Positions 50,601 through 62,276 of a DNA stretch of 64,000 nt are shown here, one piece after another. Location: positions 101,643 to 165,642 of the forward strand of contig JADFUC010000178.1 in the NCBI GenBank assembly GCA_019722365.1, in the 5' to 3' direction. This stretch comes from Lithospermum erythrorhizon. Its lineage: Eukaryota; Streptophyta; Magnoliopsida; Boraginales; Boraginaceae. The translations under genes and the position numbers were made by a program. The notes under the pieces were generated by a model. That model ran no database searches. It was not told the DNA's origin and saw nothing but the letters and a program-made list of their open reading frames with translations. Within the stretch, counting starts at the first letter, position 1. The number at the start of each line of letters is the position of its first letter.

Positions 50601-52608
50601 CTAATCTTGAAGTTTACATATTTCATGTGTTTTGTTTCCAATCTTACACAGAATTCCACCAAATTTGGTGGTGAAGAGTGGTTTCTTTAACGAGTTACTA
50701 GTAGAAACATGTCTCTTGATTTCTTCCTCCACTGCTTTATTCAGGAGACCACTTATGTCGCCTAATGCCCATGCTACTGATATATGAGGGCGGGGATCCT
50801 GAAAAGCATCATCAAAGGAAGCATACATTATTCCCATTGTACCGGTGCAATCAATTTTAAGAACCAACAAAGGTACTCCATAAAGTATGAGGACCAGACC
50901 TTATAGAATTCTGGAAGATTATGAAGTCTATATACTTCGTTCACTACTTGAATCTGCTTCGTTATCTTTGTCAAAAAATATAAATAAATCAAGAAACACA
51001 ATTCATTGTCAAACTGTAATCAACTGGCTGAATGGCAGTTTCAATTTGCAGAAAAGGTGTTGAGTGAAAATCATACCTCTACAAGACCCCTTGTTATAAC
51101 TTCCAAAGATACAAATGTACGTGTATGATCATCATTAACAAAAACCTCCCAATTGCTAAAATCAATAGGATACCTGTTCAATTTTCATAATAAGATTAAC
51201 CCCATAAAACAATGCACAACAGTAAGCCAATGAGCACCATGATCATCACCTCTTCTGCACATGTAGCTTCTGTCGAAGCATGGACAAAATGGAGTCCCTC
51301 TGGTGCACACGAATTGGAACAGTTCTTCCCAAACTCACATGAAATTCCCTCCCTAAGACTAATTGTTCAAATTTCGACTCATCTTTGAGCAAATTGGACA
51401 ACAGGATATCAAAATCAATAACATTTAGCAACGGTACAACGGTTGCAATTCTTTTCACAAATTGTGCCAACTCTTTCCTTGCTCCTCCATCCGGTATATA
51501 AACTGCAAACCATAGCAAATCATTTTTCACAAATCAAAACACAAAACCAGATACTCATGCCCCGAGATTGAATCTTCAAAAAATATGTGACAACCAACAG
51601 CATTAACTAGTCAACTAAATTCATTTGAAGAACAGAGCCAAGATCCTCTATGGCTCTATTATACTTTTGTGTGACAGTTACATTCCGTTAAAAGCATATA
51701 ACGTGTAATATTTTTTACGTTTAAACTGACTTTTAAAACTAACCAACACACTTGTCATAGTCTGAATGGAAACGGAGTGTAACATATAATGTATGACAAA
51801 ATGTAACAAATTATCTATTTCCGGGAGGACATAACAAAATTCAAAGAAGAATAGCGATAGCAAAGATTAGTGTGTTTGTTAAAAAATAAATATTCTTTGG
51901 CTTAGTTTCGATCGGTGATGTTCTGCAAAATATCAAACTTAGTCAGATTATGTCGATTTAAGGTTACAAATGAGTTTCTTCACTTTTTCATGTTTTGCGG
52001 GGAATATTTTTCATGCTTATTCGAAGTTGTGTCATCGACATATAACTATTTCTCATTTCACTCTTGTAGAGAGGCGCGACTTCAAGAAAGACAAAAAACA
52101 CCCAAAAAAACATGAAGAAAATAAGCAAAACTCAATTTGTGGATTTAAATAGGCGAAACAAGTTTGCCCTCTACAATGAATGAACATGAGTGATCGAAGA
52201 ACGGTCTAAATTGAACAAGGTGATCAAATGGGGTTTTTAACAAATGTGGTGATGCCGGCCGCGCAAAATGAAGAGCAAACCTGGGATATACGTGCAAGCC
52301 TTCCACGTGAGGGAAGCTTCGAATGCGATTGGATTGGGCACGTAAAATGTCAAGTGAACCTTTAAGAGGCAAATTGTCGAACAGTTGGTGAGCTTATTAT
52401 TTGAAAAGAAACAACTATAAATAAAAGATAATATTTGACCTGTGAAATTGGGTGGTTCGAGGAGAGACAGTGGAGGAGGAGGTAAAGGTTTTGATGAGTC
52501 GACAAGGGAGGTGGTGGTGGTGGTTGGTGGAGGAATAGGGTCCACTTCTGAGTCGGAATCGGAGGAATTGTCCCCATACGAAGCTATGAGGGCATCCATC
52601 ACAGACAA
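50601..52608 (-). CDS. USB1: U6 snRNA 3'-5' exonuclease/phosphodiesterase USB1, one doubtful exon junction
   Basis: USB1 trims the oligo(U) tail of U6 snRNA in the nucleus, leaving a protected 3' end. Exons on the - strand: 52608-52440, 52359-52292, 51502-51250, 51173-51077, 50965-50900 and 50798-50601. Both catalytic HxS motifs of the 2H phosphoesterase fold are present: REFHVSLGRT in exon 3 and PRPHISVAWALGD in exon 6. Other family blocks are SLLEPPNFTG, RIRSFPHVEG, VPIRVHQRDS, WEVFVNDDHTR and VYRLHNLPEFYKD. About 283 aa are expected. Oddity: exon 2 ends HVEGLH, lacking about three residues (Asn-aromatic-Ala) that normally follow HVEG/HVRG, and using the only GT donor leaves the frame one base short before exon 3 (YIPDGGARK). 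This may be an assembly indel or a recent lesion. All other junctions are in phase. The alternative start Met4 would fit the usual MxAL start. Confidence 0.87.
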
Positions 52609-53220
52609 ACTTCTCTAATTCGTTAAAGGAGCTTTTACACTTTCAAGAGCTGAACTGTTAATTATCTACAAGTTATTCTCTTTTCGATTCAATGACATAT
52701 CGTCTTACCTATAACTAGCATAATAATTCAATAACGCTCAAATTTTCACATCTTCTGATGGTGGTTTGTTTAAATAAGTCAATAACCTCTGCATAAACTT
52801 TTATCTATTAACATTCAACTGTATTTATATTTTATGATTAAATAATTATAAAATTATCATTTATAATTAAATAAAGGAATGATGCTACGTAAATAATTAT
52901 TTTTGATTTTTTAAAAGCGAAAATTATATAAATGTTATTTAAATAATTTTTAATCTATATTTTTAATTAATTTTTTTATAAAATAAGAAACACAAAATTG
53001 AAAATAACAATTAAAACAAAGAAAAGTTCTGAATAGTGAATGTAGTGCAAATGTCGAATCGCGGTCTGGTAATGAAATACAAAATAACCACACGGTCTGA
53101 TATGTCGATCCACCTGATCGGACTATTAAGACACATAATAAGACTCTTTAAAAAATATTTAATACTTTGCCGTATGTCTTGTTAGATCATAGCATGATTA
53201 AATACGTTTGCATCCTGAAA
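52609..53220. other. AT-rich intergenic DNA, USB1 promoter side
   Basis: No gene was found. The first 200 bp should hold the USB1 promoter (- strand), but no motif is distinctive. The rest is AT-rich and unassigned. Confidence 0.4.
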
Positions 53221-53221
53221 A

Positions 53222-54408
53222 TTAGGATCTAAGCAGCGTGATTCTTAATCTTGAGGTATCGCTTTCGATCGAGAATGGTTGTGGTATGGGACATTTTCTT
53301 ACTCAGGTGATCATAATCGTTCGATGTTGAAGGCGTCACATCTCGTTAAATCTCAACAATCATATTATGTAATATGATACATGATCTCGTGATGATAGCA
53401 ATCGTTTATAATCCCAGCAATCCCCAAATTTGGCTCGCGAATGATTTAAATCGAACTTGAAGCACTCGAATCTCGAGGTTGATGTCGCTTGACATCCCTC
53501 GATATTTTGCAAACAACTTATACGGTTCGCTCGAGGAAGTCTAATTGATTTGTGAAAAGTTGGATAAGAAGAGGTAGATCTGTCAGCCAGATGATGCAGC
53601 CAGTATCGTAAGGTCGTTGATTCTGAGGTTCACTCTTTGGTGTATTTCTTGTTCAGCGTCGTCAAACAACGGTGACTTTGTCTAGAAACGTTTATATATC
53701 ATTCGATGTGCGGACATCGAAAATGCATGTCAAATCATAAATCATGAGGCAAGCTAACACGAGAATAACGGTGGTATTTCTTTTATCCCTACAATAAATT
53801 GACCTTCCCAGCTGTGGGACAATTTTCATTCCCAATCATCTGTCAATACTCCCGATCATTCGGGGAACCTACCGTCAGCCCAGCATACGGTAACTGTAGA
53901 TTAAATGCCGTTTGGGGCTACCAGAGTATACTTTACTCATCTGATTGTATGATTCCTTTCTGAAGTCTATGTAAGCACTCAATGACATGTACCTCCTATT
54001 TTGATATATTCATCTACCGCATCAGCCGAGACACCATATGCTAACATTCGCATGGCTGTGGTACATTTGGCTAATGGCGATATGCCTTCTTTTTTCACAA
54101 CATCAACTCTTTGGGTGAAGTATTTGTCAATATTTGAAAGATTCTTGAATTCGAAGAAAAAACATGTTTTTAAATCCGAAATAAATCGACGAAACAGCCT
54201 CGTCGTATGTGGGTTCATTAGATGAGTCGTCAATCAATCTTTGGTTTCTTTACTTGGCGTGATCTCTTTTCAAATATTTTCTACTATAGAGATCGTTGTA
54301 CGAAATTTTTGGACGTAGCTCACTAAATCGATTGAGGATATACCTCTCTTCAAGTTCAGATTGCTTTTTGTAAGCTTCGATATCAAAAACAAAATCAAAT
54401 GGATCCAT
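53222..54408 (-). pseudogene. PIF/Harbinger transposase (HARBI1/ALP1-like), decayed
   Basis: DDE-type nuclease of PIF/Harbinger DNA transposons. The start codon is at 54408 (MDPFDFVFDIEAYKKQ). The DNA-binding N-terminal part is best preserved: EPTYDEAV near 54205, ISPLAKCTTAMRMLAYGVSA and DAVDEYIKIGG near 54085-53990. Further on, pieces of the nuclease domain appear across frames: NCPTA near 53820, SNDI near 53700, RPYDTG near 53610, SIRLP near 53545 and CIILHNMIVE near 53370, with KIKNHAA near the end. At least one catalytic block (the second Asp region) is scrambled, and several stops are present. It was presumably mobilised together with the ORF1 product encoded upstream on the same strand. 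Confidence 0.87.
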
Positions 54409-54524
54409 TGAATTTCGTTTGAATTTTTTTTTTCTTTGAAAATAAGAATAAGATTTGTAATATTAGTAGAAGTTTTGGATGAGTTGGTAGAGTATAAACG
54501 AGTTCTTATTTATAAAGAAGTTGA

Positions 54525-54885
54525 GTGGTTGAAATCGACGGATTTGAAGACGAGAATTAAATTGAGTTAATTTTAACGGATAAGATCTGATTTCATCGTG
54601 TGGTTGAAATCGACGGATTTGAAGACGAGAATTAAATTCAGTTAATTTTAACGGATAAGATCTGATTTCATCGTGCGGTTGAAATCGACGGTTGAAAACC
54701 GAAATTAAATTGAGTTATTTTAACGGATAAGATCTAATTTCATCGTGTGGTTGAAATCGGCCAGTTGAAGGCGTGAATTAAATTGAGTTAATTTTAGGAT
54801 GAATCGATTTCATCGTGGTTGAAATCGACGGATTTGAAAACGAGGTAAATTGAGTTAATTTTAGCAGATAAGTCGATTTTAGCTG
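54525..54885. repeat. Minisatellite, five copies of about 75 bp
   Basis: Copies begin near 54525, 54600, 54675, 54747 and 54815 with GTGGTTGAAATCGACGG and continue through ATTAAATTGAGTTAATTTTA and GGATAAGATCTGATTTCATC. The first two are almost identical; later copies carry deletions. The array sits between the transposase start (54408) and the end of ORF1, i.e. in the transposase promoter/leader side of the Harbinger element. Confidence 0.93.
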
Positions 54886-55029
54886 ACGCCAAACAAGTAC
54901 ATGTGAGAAAAACACAATAATGTTGAAAAACAAACGTCGAGCGCAAAACATACACGAAGATTAAAAAACGCAACGTCAGTACAACGCACACATGAAGTAG
55001 AAGACAACGTTGACGGAGTTAAATCATTT

Positions 55030-56018
55030 TCCAAACAATTGAGGCCTCAACATCTCCAAAAGCTATTGGCTAATATGTCCATTCGTTCAAACTCTTTGTC
55101 CTTATATTGTTAAATTCATTCCAACACGGTTTCGGCCACTTTGCCACTTCTTTTTACCAACACCAGATTCGTCCGCTTCGGGTGGGCGGCTGATAGTTGA
55201 TAGTGTTTGAGTCACCGGGATCCTCTGCGATCTCTTGGATCATTGCTACGGATCAATATTTCACCCAAGCGACTCCATTACCGTGGTTGATCTCGTCTGA
55301 CTGCCGTTGGACATCAAATTAAAGTTAGCGTTCTTACCAACTTTTTATATAGTTAAATGTGCTTTTGTCGATATAATCATTCTCCGACCGCTGACTTTGT
55401 TTTAAATGGCTTAGCGTTATCATAGCGCTGTCCATTGCTCGATATTTTGTTGATGTAGTTGAAATGATTTACGGGCGATTCCGTTGCCTGTAGTCTCGAA
55501 GGAACGATGCTCATTCTGATGTCGTTACTGACCAATGCTTCGAGCACTACGATTTGGCACCCAGCAGCAGCCCATGCGTTCATATTTGATCCGACGCTAA
55601 GTAGCACCAAATTTTGTTCGGTGAGATTTGGGCTTTTCTTTCGAGCGTTGTCAGGAATCGCCCATAGCTGGATATCTTAAGATTAAGCATTTCGTAGGTA
55701 CCAATGTTGTGTTGAAAATCACGAGAGATACATTCTTTCAATATTTGGGTGTTCAATCTCAGCGCGGCATGTAAGGATTATAAGAAAGTGGTTAAGGCAA
55801 ATATTGCATCATAAGATACGCCAATAGGGATGATAATTCGATTTTTGAAGGCATATTGAAGTGGGAAGGCCCAATTTGGGAAATCCGAAATTTGGGATAT
55901 TTTGAGGACGTGGTTGATTGGAAGATTGATTATCAAATTGATAATTAGTGGGATTTTGATAGCTAAAAGGGTAATTAGGCGACTTTTGATTATTGAAATC
56001 ATTATTATTAGGATCCAT
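55030..56018 (-). pseudogene. PIF/Harbinger ORF1 (Myb/SANT-like with NAM-associated tail), decayed
   Basis: Plant Harbinger elements carry a second gene, ORF1, encoding a Myb/SANT-like DNA-binding protein that helps the transposase. The start at 56018 gives MDPNNNDFNNQKSPNYPFSY, followed by an Asn/Pro/Gln-rich stretch (PQNIPNFGFP), typical of the family's N terminus. A SANT-like part survives in pieces near 55560-55400 (LEALVSNDIRMSIV, NYINKISSNGQR). The C-terminal phrase KDKEFERMDILA near 55070 matches the NAM-associated region. Multiple frameshifts and stops. Confidence 0.72.
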
Positions 56019-56109
56019 TTCACTAAAAAGATATTTAAAGATTAAAAATAAGAGTTTAGTAAAAGATAATATAATAATTATATTGAAAAGGTGATTTTTT
56101 ATATCCAAA

Positions 56110-58380
56110 TTGAATGAGAGTAGTCTCTATTTATAGAGAAAAAAAAAATGATAATTTTGGTAAAAAAATTTTTAAAAAAAGAATAATTTGTTATCAAATA
56201 ATTGATCGAAATAATTGAGATGGGATAAAAAATCAAACCGGCCAATCAAGCGACACGTGGTTCTTCACGCTATCTCTCTCTGCCAAACAGCAGCAGCTCA
56301 GTATTTGTCGTGCGTCTCTTGAGACACGCGATCGGCCTTGACATTGCCGATGCGCGTGTCGTAGCATGCTTCACCAACGAGCGATTCAGCGGCCATAGCT
56401 TTACTCGATTTAATCAGCATCACTTTTACATATTTTCAACTACCCATTCACAACCGTTTTTTCAACATGTTGAAACTATTATTCAACATATGCATTGTAG
56501 TTGATTCTTATACACGAAAACAATAAAATGAAAGTGAAATTACTAAATACTATGAAAGCTTGATCTCATGTTTGTTAAAGAATAAGCGAATTATTGACAT
56601 GTTTGATTGAAAACAAGCGAATTATCTTCATGATTGTACACTAACAAGCGAATTAAACATGAAAACAAACAAAGCGATAAAGGGTTAGGTATAAACAATC
56701 ATAAGATTTGTTAAACGTTCCATTAACGTGAATAAACTCGACTAACACCTTCTGGCTTGTCTAGTAAATTGCTGGTTGTCATCAAATATGCAAAAAAAAT
56801 AAAAATCGGTACCACGAAAATGTTTAGTAAATGTGGTCTTTATTGATATTGAATCAAAGTACACTACTTATTACATTGTGAAATTTTGTTGGGAATTACT
56901 TCCTGATTTGACGATGGTAGTTTTGATGTCTCGTTTGTTCTGGTCGAACTTGTAGCCGTATGACCGACGGTTGAGCAGGTGTAATCGGTAGTGGGCCAGT
57001 TCCTAGTTTCGAACGTAGTCGCTAGCGTTGCCGTTGCACATGCTTGGCAGCTTTCTTGAAATCACGGAGAATCCCGACAAATTCAAGCGGGAAGCTAACG
57101 ATCTGATAGATATTAAGTTATATGTGTGTATGATAGTTTAAAAAACTTGACGATAGAAGTACTAATTAACTAAGCAAAGATATTCTCATCTTATCTCGAC
57201 AAGGTTAGGAACCATACAACTGATGCGATCCGGTTAGCATGTATTTCTTTCAAGCGGATGGACATTACATGTCGGCATTGCGGACAACAGATAAAACTTA
57301 TTGTATGAATTAATTAGTCGAGAAAAATAGTAAATGAAGAAATTGACAAAATAAAAAATATTTACCATCCTTTTACCAATACCAAAAACGTGCCGTGATG
57401 TTTTAGATTGTGTTCATAGTTTAGCTTTGATTATGCAAAATTAGGTTGAAGAACAAAGTGATAATAAAAATTATAGTTTTCAAAGCGATGTTATTTGAAT
57501 ATGAAATTATTTAAAGAAAATTTTACATGATATTGTATACTAAAAAATAAATGCAAGAAATATGAAGAAATATTGAAGTATTGAGAAATATTAAAAAAAT
57601 TCATCATATTGAAACTGCTGATTAATATAATTAAGAAATATTATCTGAAATTGTACTACATTTTGAATCATGATACTTTCACAATAAACATGAAATGGTA
57701 TTACTTGTTAGACTTAGTTGATCCCAAGCGAACAAAAATGATATACGATGGAGAAAGAAAGCGAATGTTGCCTACAATTTGAGAAAAACAATTTAAATAA
57801 AATTAGACACCATTGAAATATTAACAACAATTAGAGAAATATTAACAACAATTTGACAATTAACTATCTCAATTAATACATATAATCTCAATAATTTCAT
57901 AATATTTAAGACATAATCTCAATTCAAAATGAAAAAAAAGTTTATTAACATAATAATTTCGAAATATTTAAGACATAATCAGTTAATAACAATTTCAAAA
58001 ATCAATTTTGGAATTACAATAAATTTGACAATTAATACATAATTTCATAAATCCGAACCTAACAAATAGTGTGGAGTAACGTTGTCTAATAATTATTTAT
58101 ATAATTAAACTTTGTTTACTTGATGTCGTGGCTCAGTCGGGTTGTTTACTATGACAATGACTCTAGTCAAACTTAATGCTTTAACAATCATGGGATCAAT
58201 TCGCTAGTATTATAATAATCGAATTAGAACAAACATTTAACATATAATTTCAATTTAACAAATATTAATAACAAAATATTAATAATTTAATAATTTGAGA
58301 AAGAATCAACTTATTCAACGCACATTACCGGGCAGATGAACCACGCCGTGTGGAAATCAAGGCTGCCTTGAGGACGACAC
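56110..58380. other. AT-rich intergenic DNA
   Basis: No gene was recognised. A phrase of type AACAAGCGAATTA recurs three to four times between 56580 and 56660, and an AACAATTTGACAATTAA-like phrase recurs between 57820 and 58030. The 64-codon frame at 56310-56504 shows no resemblance to a known family. Confidence 0.4.
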
Positions 58381-58401
58381 GGTTTAGCCATTCTCATCAT
58401 T

Positions 58402-58798
58402 ATTTAATTCATTCTTATGTAATTAATTATTTAATTTTTTCTTATGTAATTCTTATTTAATTAAATTCTTTATCTGATTAATTATTTATTTCATTTTTAT
58501 GTAATTAATTATTCAATACTTCTTACATAATTAATTATTTAATTCATTCTTATGTAATTAAATATTTAATTATCTTATGTAATTAATTCATTCTTATGCA
58601 ATTAATTATTTAATATTTTTATACTTAATTATTTAATTCATTCTTATGGCAATTGAATATTTAATTATCTTATGTAATTAATTATTTAAGTCATTCTTTA
58701 TGTAATTAATTATTTAATATTATGTAATTAATTATTTAAATATTTATGTAATTAATTATTTCATAACATATATGTAATTAATTATTTAATTAAATTCT
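58402..58798. repeat. AT-rich minisatellite, about 22-30-bp units
   Basis: Many imperfect copies of CTTATGTAATTAATTATTTAATT cover about 400 bp. It is nearly pure A+T. Units vary in length through small deletions. The repeated ATTAATTA/TAATTAAT cores can pair with themselves. Confidence 0.88.
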
Positions 58799-58799
58799 T

Positions 58800-60745
58800 T
58801 GTGTTTACGTAAACAAACAAGTTAATACCATTACTTATTATCTAACAAACCTAAGTAAATTTCTTTATTGATAATAATAAGCGTGTAATGGTCATTTTAT
58901 TATTAACAACATCGTTGGTGTGTGTTATAAGCGAATTAAGCTAGTTTATTTATAAGCGTTGGAAAAATTGACTTGTTACCACAATGACAAATAATTCGAT
59001 TGTTACACAACATGACATGAATTACGCTTGTTGAGGGTAAGAAAATAGTTATTTAGCGTTCGCGTGTTCTTGGTGTGTGTATATTGTTCAGGGGACTGGA
59101 ATATTATACCTGTGACATGATTTTTGGTTGGTGTAAAATTATTATTTTATTTTCTATTTTTAAGTTTAATAATAATTTCTATTTTTAAGTTTAGTAATTG
59201 AGAAAGTTATATTCAAGAATAAAATGATCATTTCATTTATAAAAAAACATGAGAAATTCCCTTAAATATGGTCGGGGTGAAATTACTATTTGAGTATTGC
59301 CCAGTCAAGAGGTTCATTTGCTTTTCCTTAAACATGAGAAATTCCCTCTCTAAAAACAGCACGTCATGCAATAAATTTTCTAGATTCTCACCGTTTGATT
59401 GATCCGTTAGAATGCCATGTTATGGACTATTTTGGATTCAGGTTAATCTCGAGGAAATAGTTATTCTAGGTCGATGTATCCCTATTTGTATTTTCTTGTA
59501 ATGTGTCAACGATTGAGGAGACCTCTGATTGAGCGGCTGCGGTTCAGGGGTAGCGGATGGATGGTTCACCGGTGATGTCTTTGATACCTAAAAGTGTGAT
59601 TACTGTACGACAACAAATTCTCCGATATGAAGGTCAATTATGGAATAGTGAAATAGTGTGTGTGAAGTTAAATATGCATTAGGTGAAATGGGAGAAGTGT
59701 TTGAGTATTTAGAAGGAATATGTAGAGTTCATTTCCCTCACTTTTGAATGACTTTACTAAGAATGTGCCATGTATTGTAGTTCACCTTCTTCCCGAAAAA
59801 GGCCATTTTCAACCTAGGATTTGTGGCCAAAATCCTCAGAAAGCACAGGGCCCGTTACCTAAAAAGGAGGTGATATCATTTTCCCATTTTTCCCTTGGTA
59901 TATATAACAACCGAAAATGTTTAAAACATTATTTAATGAGAGAATGCCAAGGGATAAATAATTATTTGACAGATCATTTAATACCTCATCTCGAGAAGAC
60001 TGGTTCGAGGAAAATCGATTAGAGTTTGTGGCGGCATTTTTGCAAACATGGAGACGAAGCCCTATCATGTTGTTTAAGGAAAGGAACATATATTGCTTGA
60101 AATTTAATACGTGAAAGGAACCAAGGACAATATTATTGCATGTATATGGCAAGATTCTCAACGAGATCTTTCCTTGAAAACCAAGTCTTGTATGCCTATT
60201 TTCAGGACTATAAAAAGACCCCTTGAAGTCCGTGTAGAAAAGTGCTTATATCGTGTCTTCAGTTGAAGCAATATTTTACTCATTGAGTTAGTTAGGTTCT
60301 TTATACGAGCAATATCTTACTCATTGACTATGTTCGAACATCTTGAACATTAGTTATGTCTTTTTTACCTTTCATAGATTGAGTCAAATAATGAAAGACT
60401 GATTTGAGTATAAGGGGATTTTAGAGCAAGAAGAATGAGCTCGAACCTTTAGATAAAGTCTATTAAGGCACTAGAATGAGAAATATTAAATTAAGTCCTT
60501 AAATTATAATATCTTGATCATAATACATTTTCTTTCACATGGCACACTGTATGGTGTAAGTTGTATCGAACTGGACAAATATTTCTTGTGTTTTTACTTT
60601 TGTTTGCTTGTTCTGTTTTGTGTCTTTAAGTGTTATATAAAGTGCTAATAGATGGGATAACATTTGGTTTATTGTCTTATTATATAAATTTAATTGTAAT
60701 TGGAGCGGGGCCTCTTTTTGTTGAGTGATATTTCAGTAATTTAGT
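58800..60745. other. Unassigned, possibly copia LTR in the right part
   Basis: No gene was found. From about 60030 to 60300 the sequence has LTR-like features on the + strand, including GACTATAAAAAGACCCC (TATA-like, near 60208), and it precedes the gag-like frame at 60749. The 92-codon frame 59744-60022 was not recognised. Confidence 0.35.
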
Positions 60746-60748
60746 TCT

Positions 60749-60966
60749 ATGAACTGTCTCAAAGAAGAAGGTTCGATTACCAGACTACTAGTACTTGATG
60801 TAACGAACTATGCTTATTGGAAAGGTCGAATGGATGTGATTCTTAAATTTGTTTATTCCAAGGCCTACAGAGTTGTCAAGACGAGACTACTTGAGTAACA
60901 AATGTGAAAGAAGAACAAAACTGGACACTTGTAGAAGATGAGTCGGCACATGGAAACTGTTATAAC
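60749..60966 (+). pseudogene. Copia gag N-terminal fragment
   Basis: A 49-codon frame from the ATG at 60749 reads MNCLKEEGSITRLLVLDVTN then YAYWKGRMDVIL, the typical copia gag start (LDG.NYAYWK.RM). After a stop at 60896-60898 and a frame change, EEQNWTLVEDESAHGN continues the family pattern. It is cut off at about 60967, where an LTR of opposite orientation begins. Confidence 0.85.
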
Positions 60967-60969
60967 GGA

Positions 60970-61275
60970 TGCGATTTAGACAAGAAATTATGTAAAGTAC
61001 AGAAAAAAAATATCAAGATTTTTACGTGGTATCCCTAACGATATGTTAGGACTAATCCACGGGCTCCAGGTCACCAAAATCTTCACTACTATGGGAAGAA
61101 ACAGACATAAGCTTGAACCGGCGAAGTTGGAACTAATGCTACTAAGAGTCTTACGAAACTTCAAGCTATTTGGTACATGAAATAACCTATATACATATGC
61201 CATATATATAAGCCAAGACACTACAAAAATTGTTCTAGTCTTCCAATGTGGTATATATTCAAGTCAATTTCAACA
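60970..61275 (-). repeat. Copia LTR, about 306 bp
   Basis: On the - strand it starts TGTTGAAATTGACTTGAATA at 61275 and ends ...CTAAATCGCA at 60970. It is preceded (61276-61290, -) by the purine tract TAAGGTGGAGATT, a common Tork/TNT-type copia phrase. A TATA-like TTATATATATGGC lies near 61200-61212 on the - strand. Confidence 0.7.
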
Positions 61276-62220
61276 AATCTCCACCTTAGACTTGAATCCC
61301 TCCATGTATGTTAGATAAACGTAAAACTTCCCCAAAAGTACACCGTGATAAAATTCAAGTACCGTGACGCGCCGATAAATAACTGTGACGCATCAATGCT
61401 GATGTACAAGATGTGCACACTGTACCGTAGTAAAAATTCGATGTGCTTTAAGTACTTTATGTGTCTAGATGAACATCCGTAAAAGATAGACAATGCTAAA
61501 CTCGCAATTTCCTGACCTTACAAATTTCCTTGTCACCGGGCAATAAAACAAACCAAATGAGCAAGTCCAAACGTCGTTGAACCTTGCCCCTGAGAACCTT
61601 CTCCACCGTCTGTCGATATTCCGAAGCTAATCACATCAACACCACATGGAGAGAGAGAAAATGGGAACTAGTGAATACCAAAACATGTCTCCCTTCTATC
61701 CAATATTGAGCAAACACATCCAACGATCACTTTCCTCGATGTCGCCTCAGCAACAATGACCCATGAGAATCGAGCTACCGTGCAACCAACAACAATTGCC
61801 CAATCCCACTCTCAGCATACCACATATTAAGGTACCTCATTCGTAATTCTCTAAGGACATCCTCGAGCTACTCCATGATGTTCCATGAAACCCTTGAAGC
61901 CACTGAAGTATACCGCCGCAAAAGTGAACGAAATGCCTCCTCCGACTCAGCTACTCATCGACTCTAGAATTCTCGCCCAATTCGCTTCCCCAACACCAAT
62001 AAAGTCAATTTAAAATACAAAAACAACGCCATACCTTGTATCCAATACAAAGTTTCACGCCCACACCACTCAGAAGTACATCCGAACCTATAAATAGACA
62101 ACAACCCTCCACCTTCTTCTCAGAAGCTGAAACTCTCATCTTGTCCAAACGACTCAGAGATAATAGATTCCTCGTCAAGTGAAACACATGTCTAACCTCG
62201 CTCAATGTACAACCTCCACC
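61276..62220 (-). pseudogene. Deleted copia element with GAG-pre-integrase fragment
   Basis: Only one coding block is recognisable: about 62200-62080 reads TLSEVRHVFHLTRNLLSLSR then LDKMRVSASEKKVEG, matching the GAG-pre-integrase block of copia (VRHVP.L.RNLISL..LD). Integrase, RT and RNase H are missing between this block and the LTR, so a large internal deletion is inferred. The 61.3-62.0 kb stretch has no other recognised motif. Confidence 0.7.
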
Positions 62221-62276
62221 ATCACATGATACCCTACCCGAGTCAACCCCTAACCATCTTGTTTTAACGATTCGCC

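Noticed and set aside
54525..54885. Regular repeats that might be taken for a CRISPR-like array
   Set aside because: Units are contiguous with no unique spacers, in plant nuclear DNA within a transposon; it is a minisatellite.
59744..60022. 92-codon + strand frame as a possible small gene
   Set aside because: The start is ordinary, no domain is recognisable, and it lies next to LTR-like sequence; not supported as a gene.
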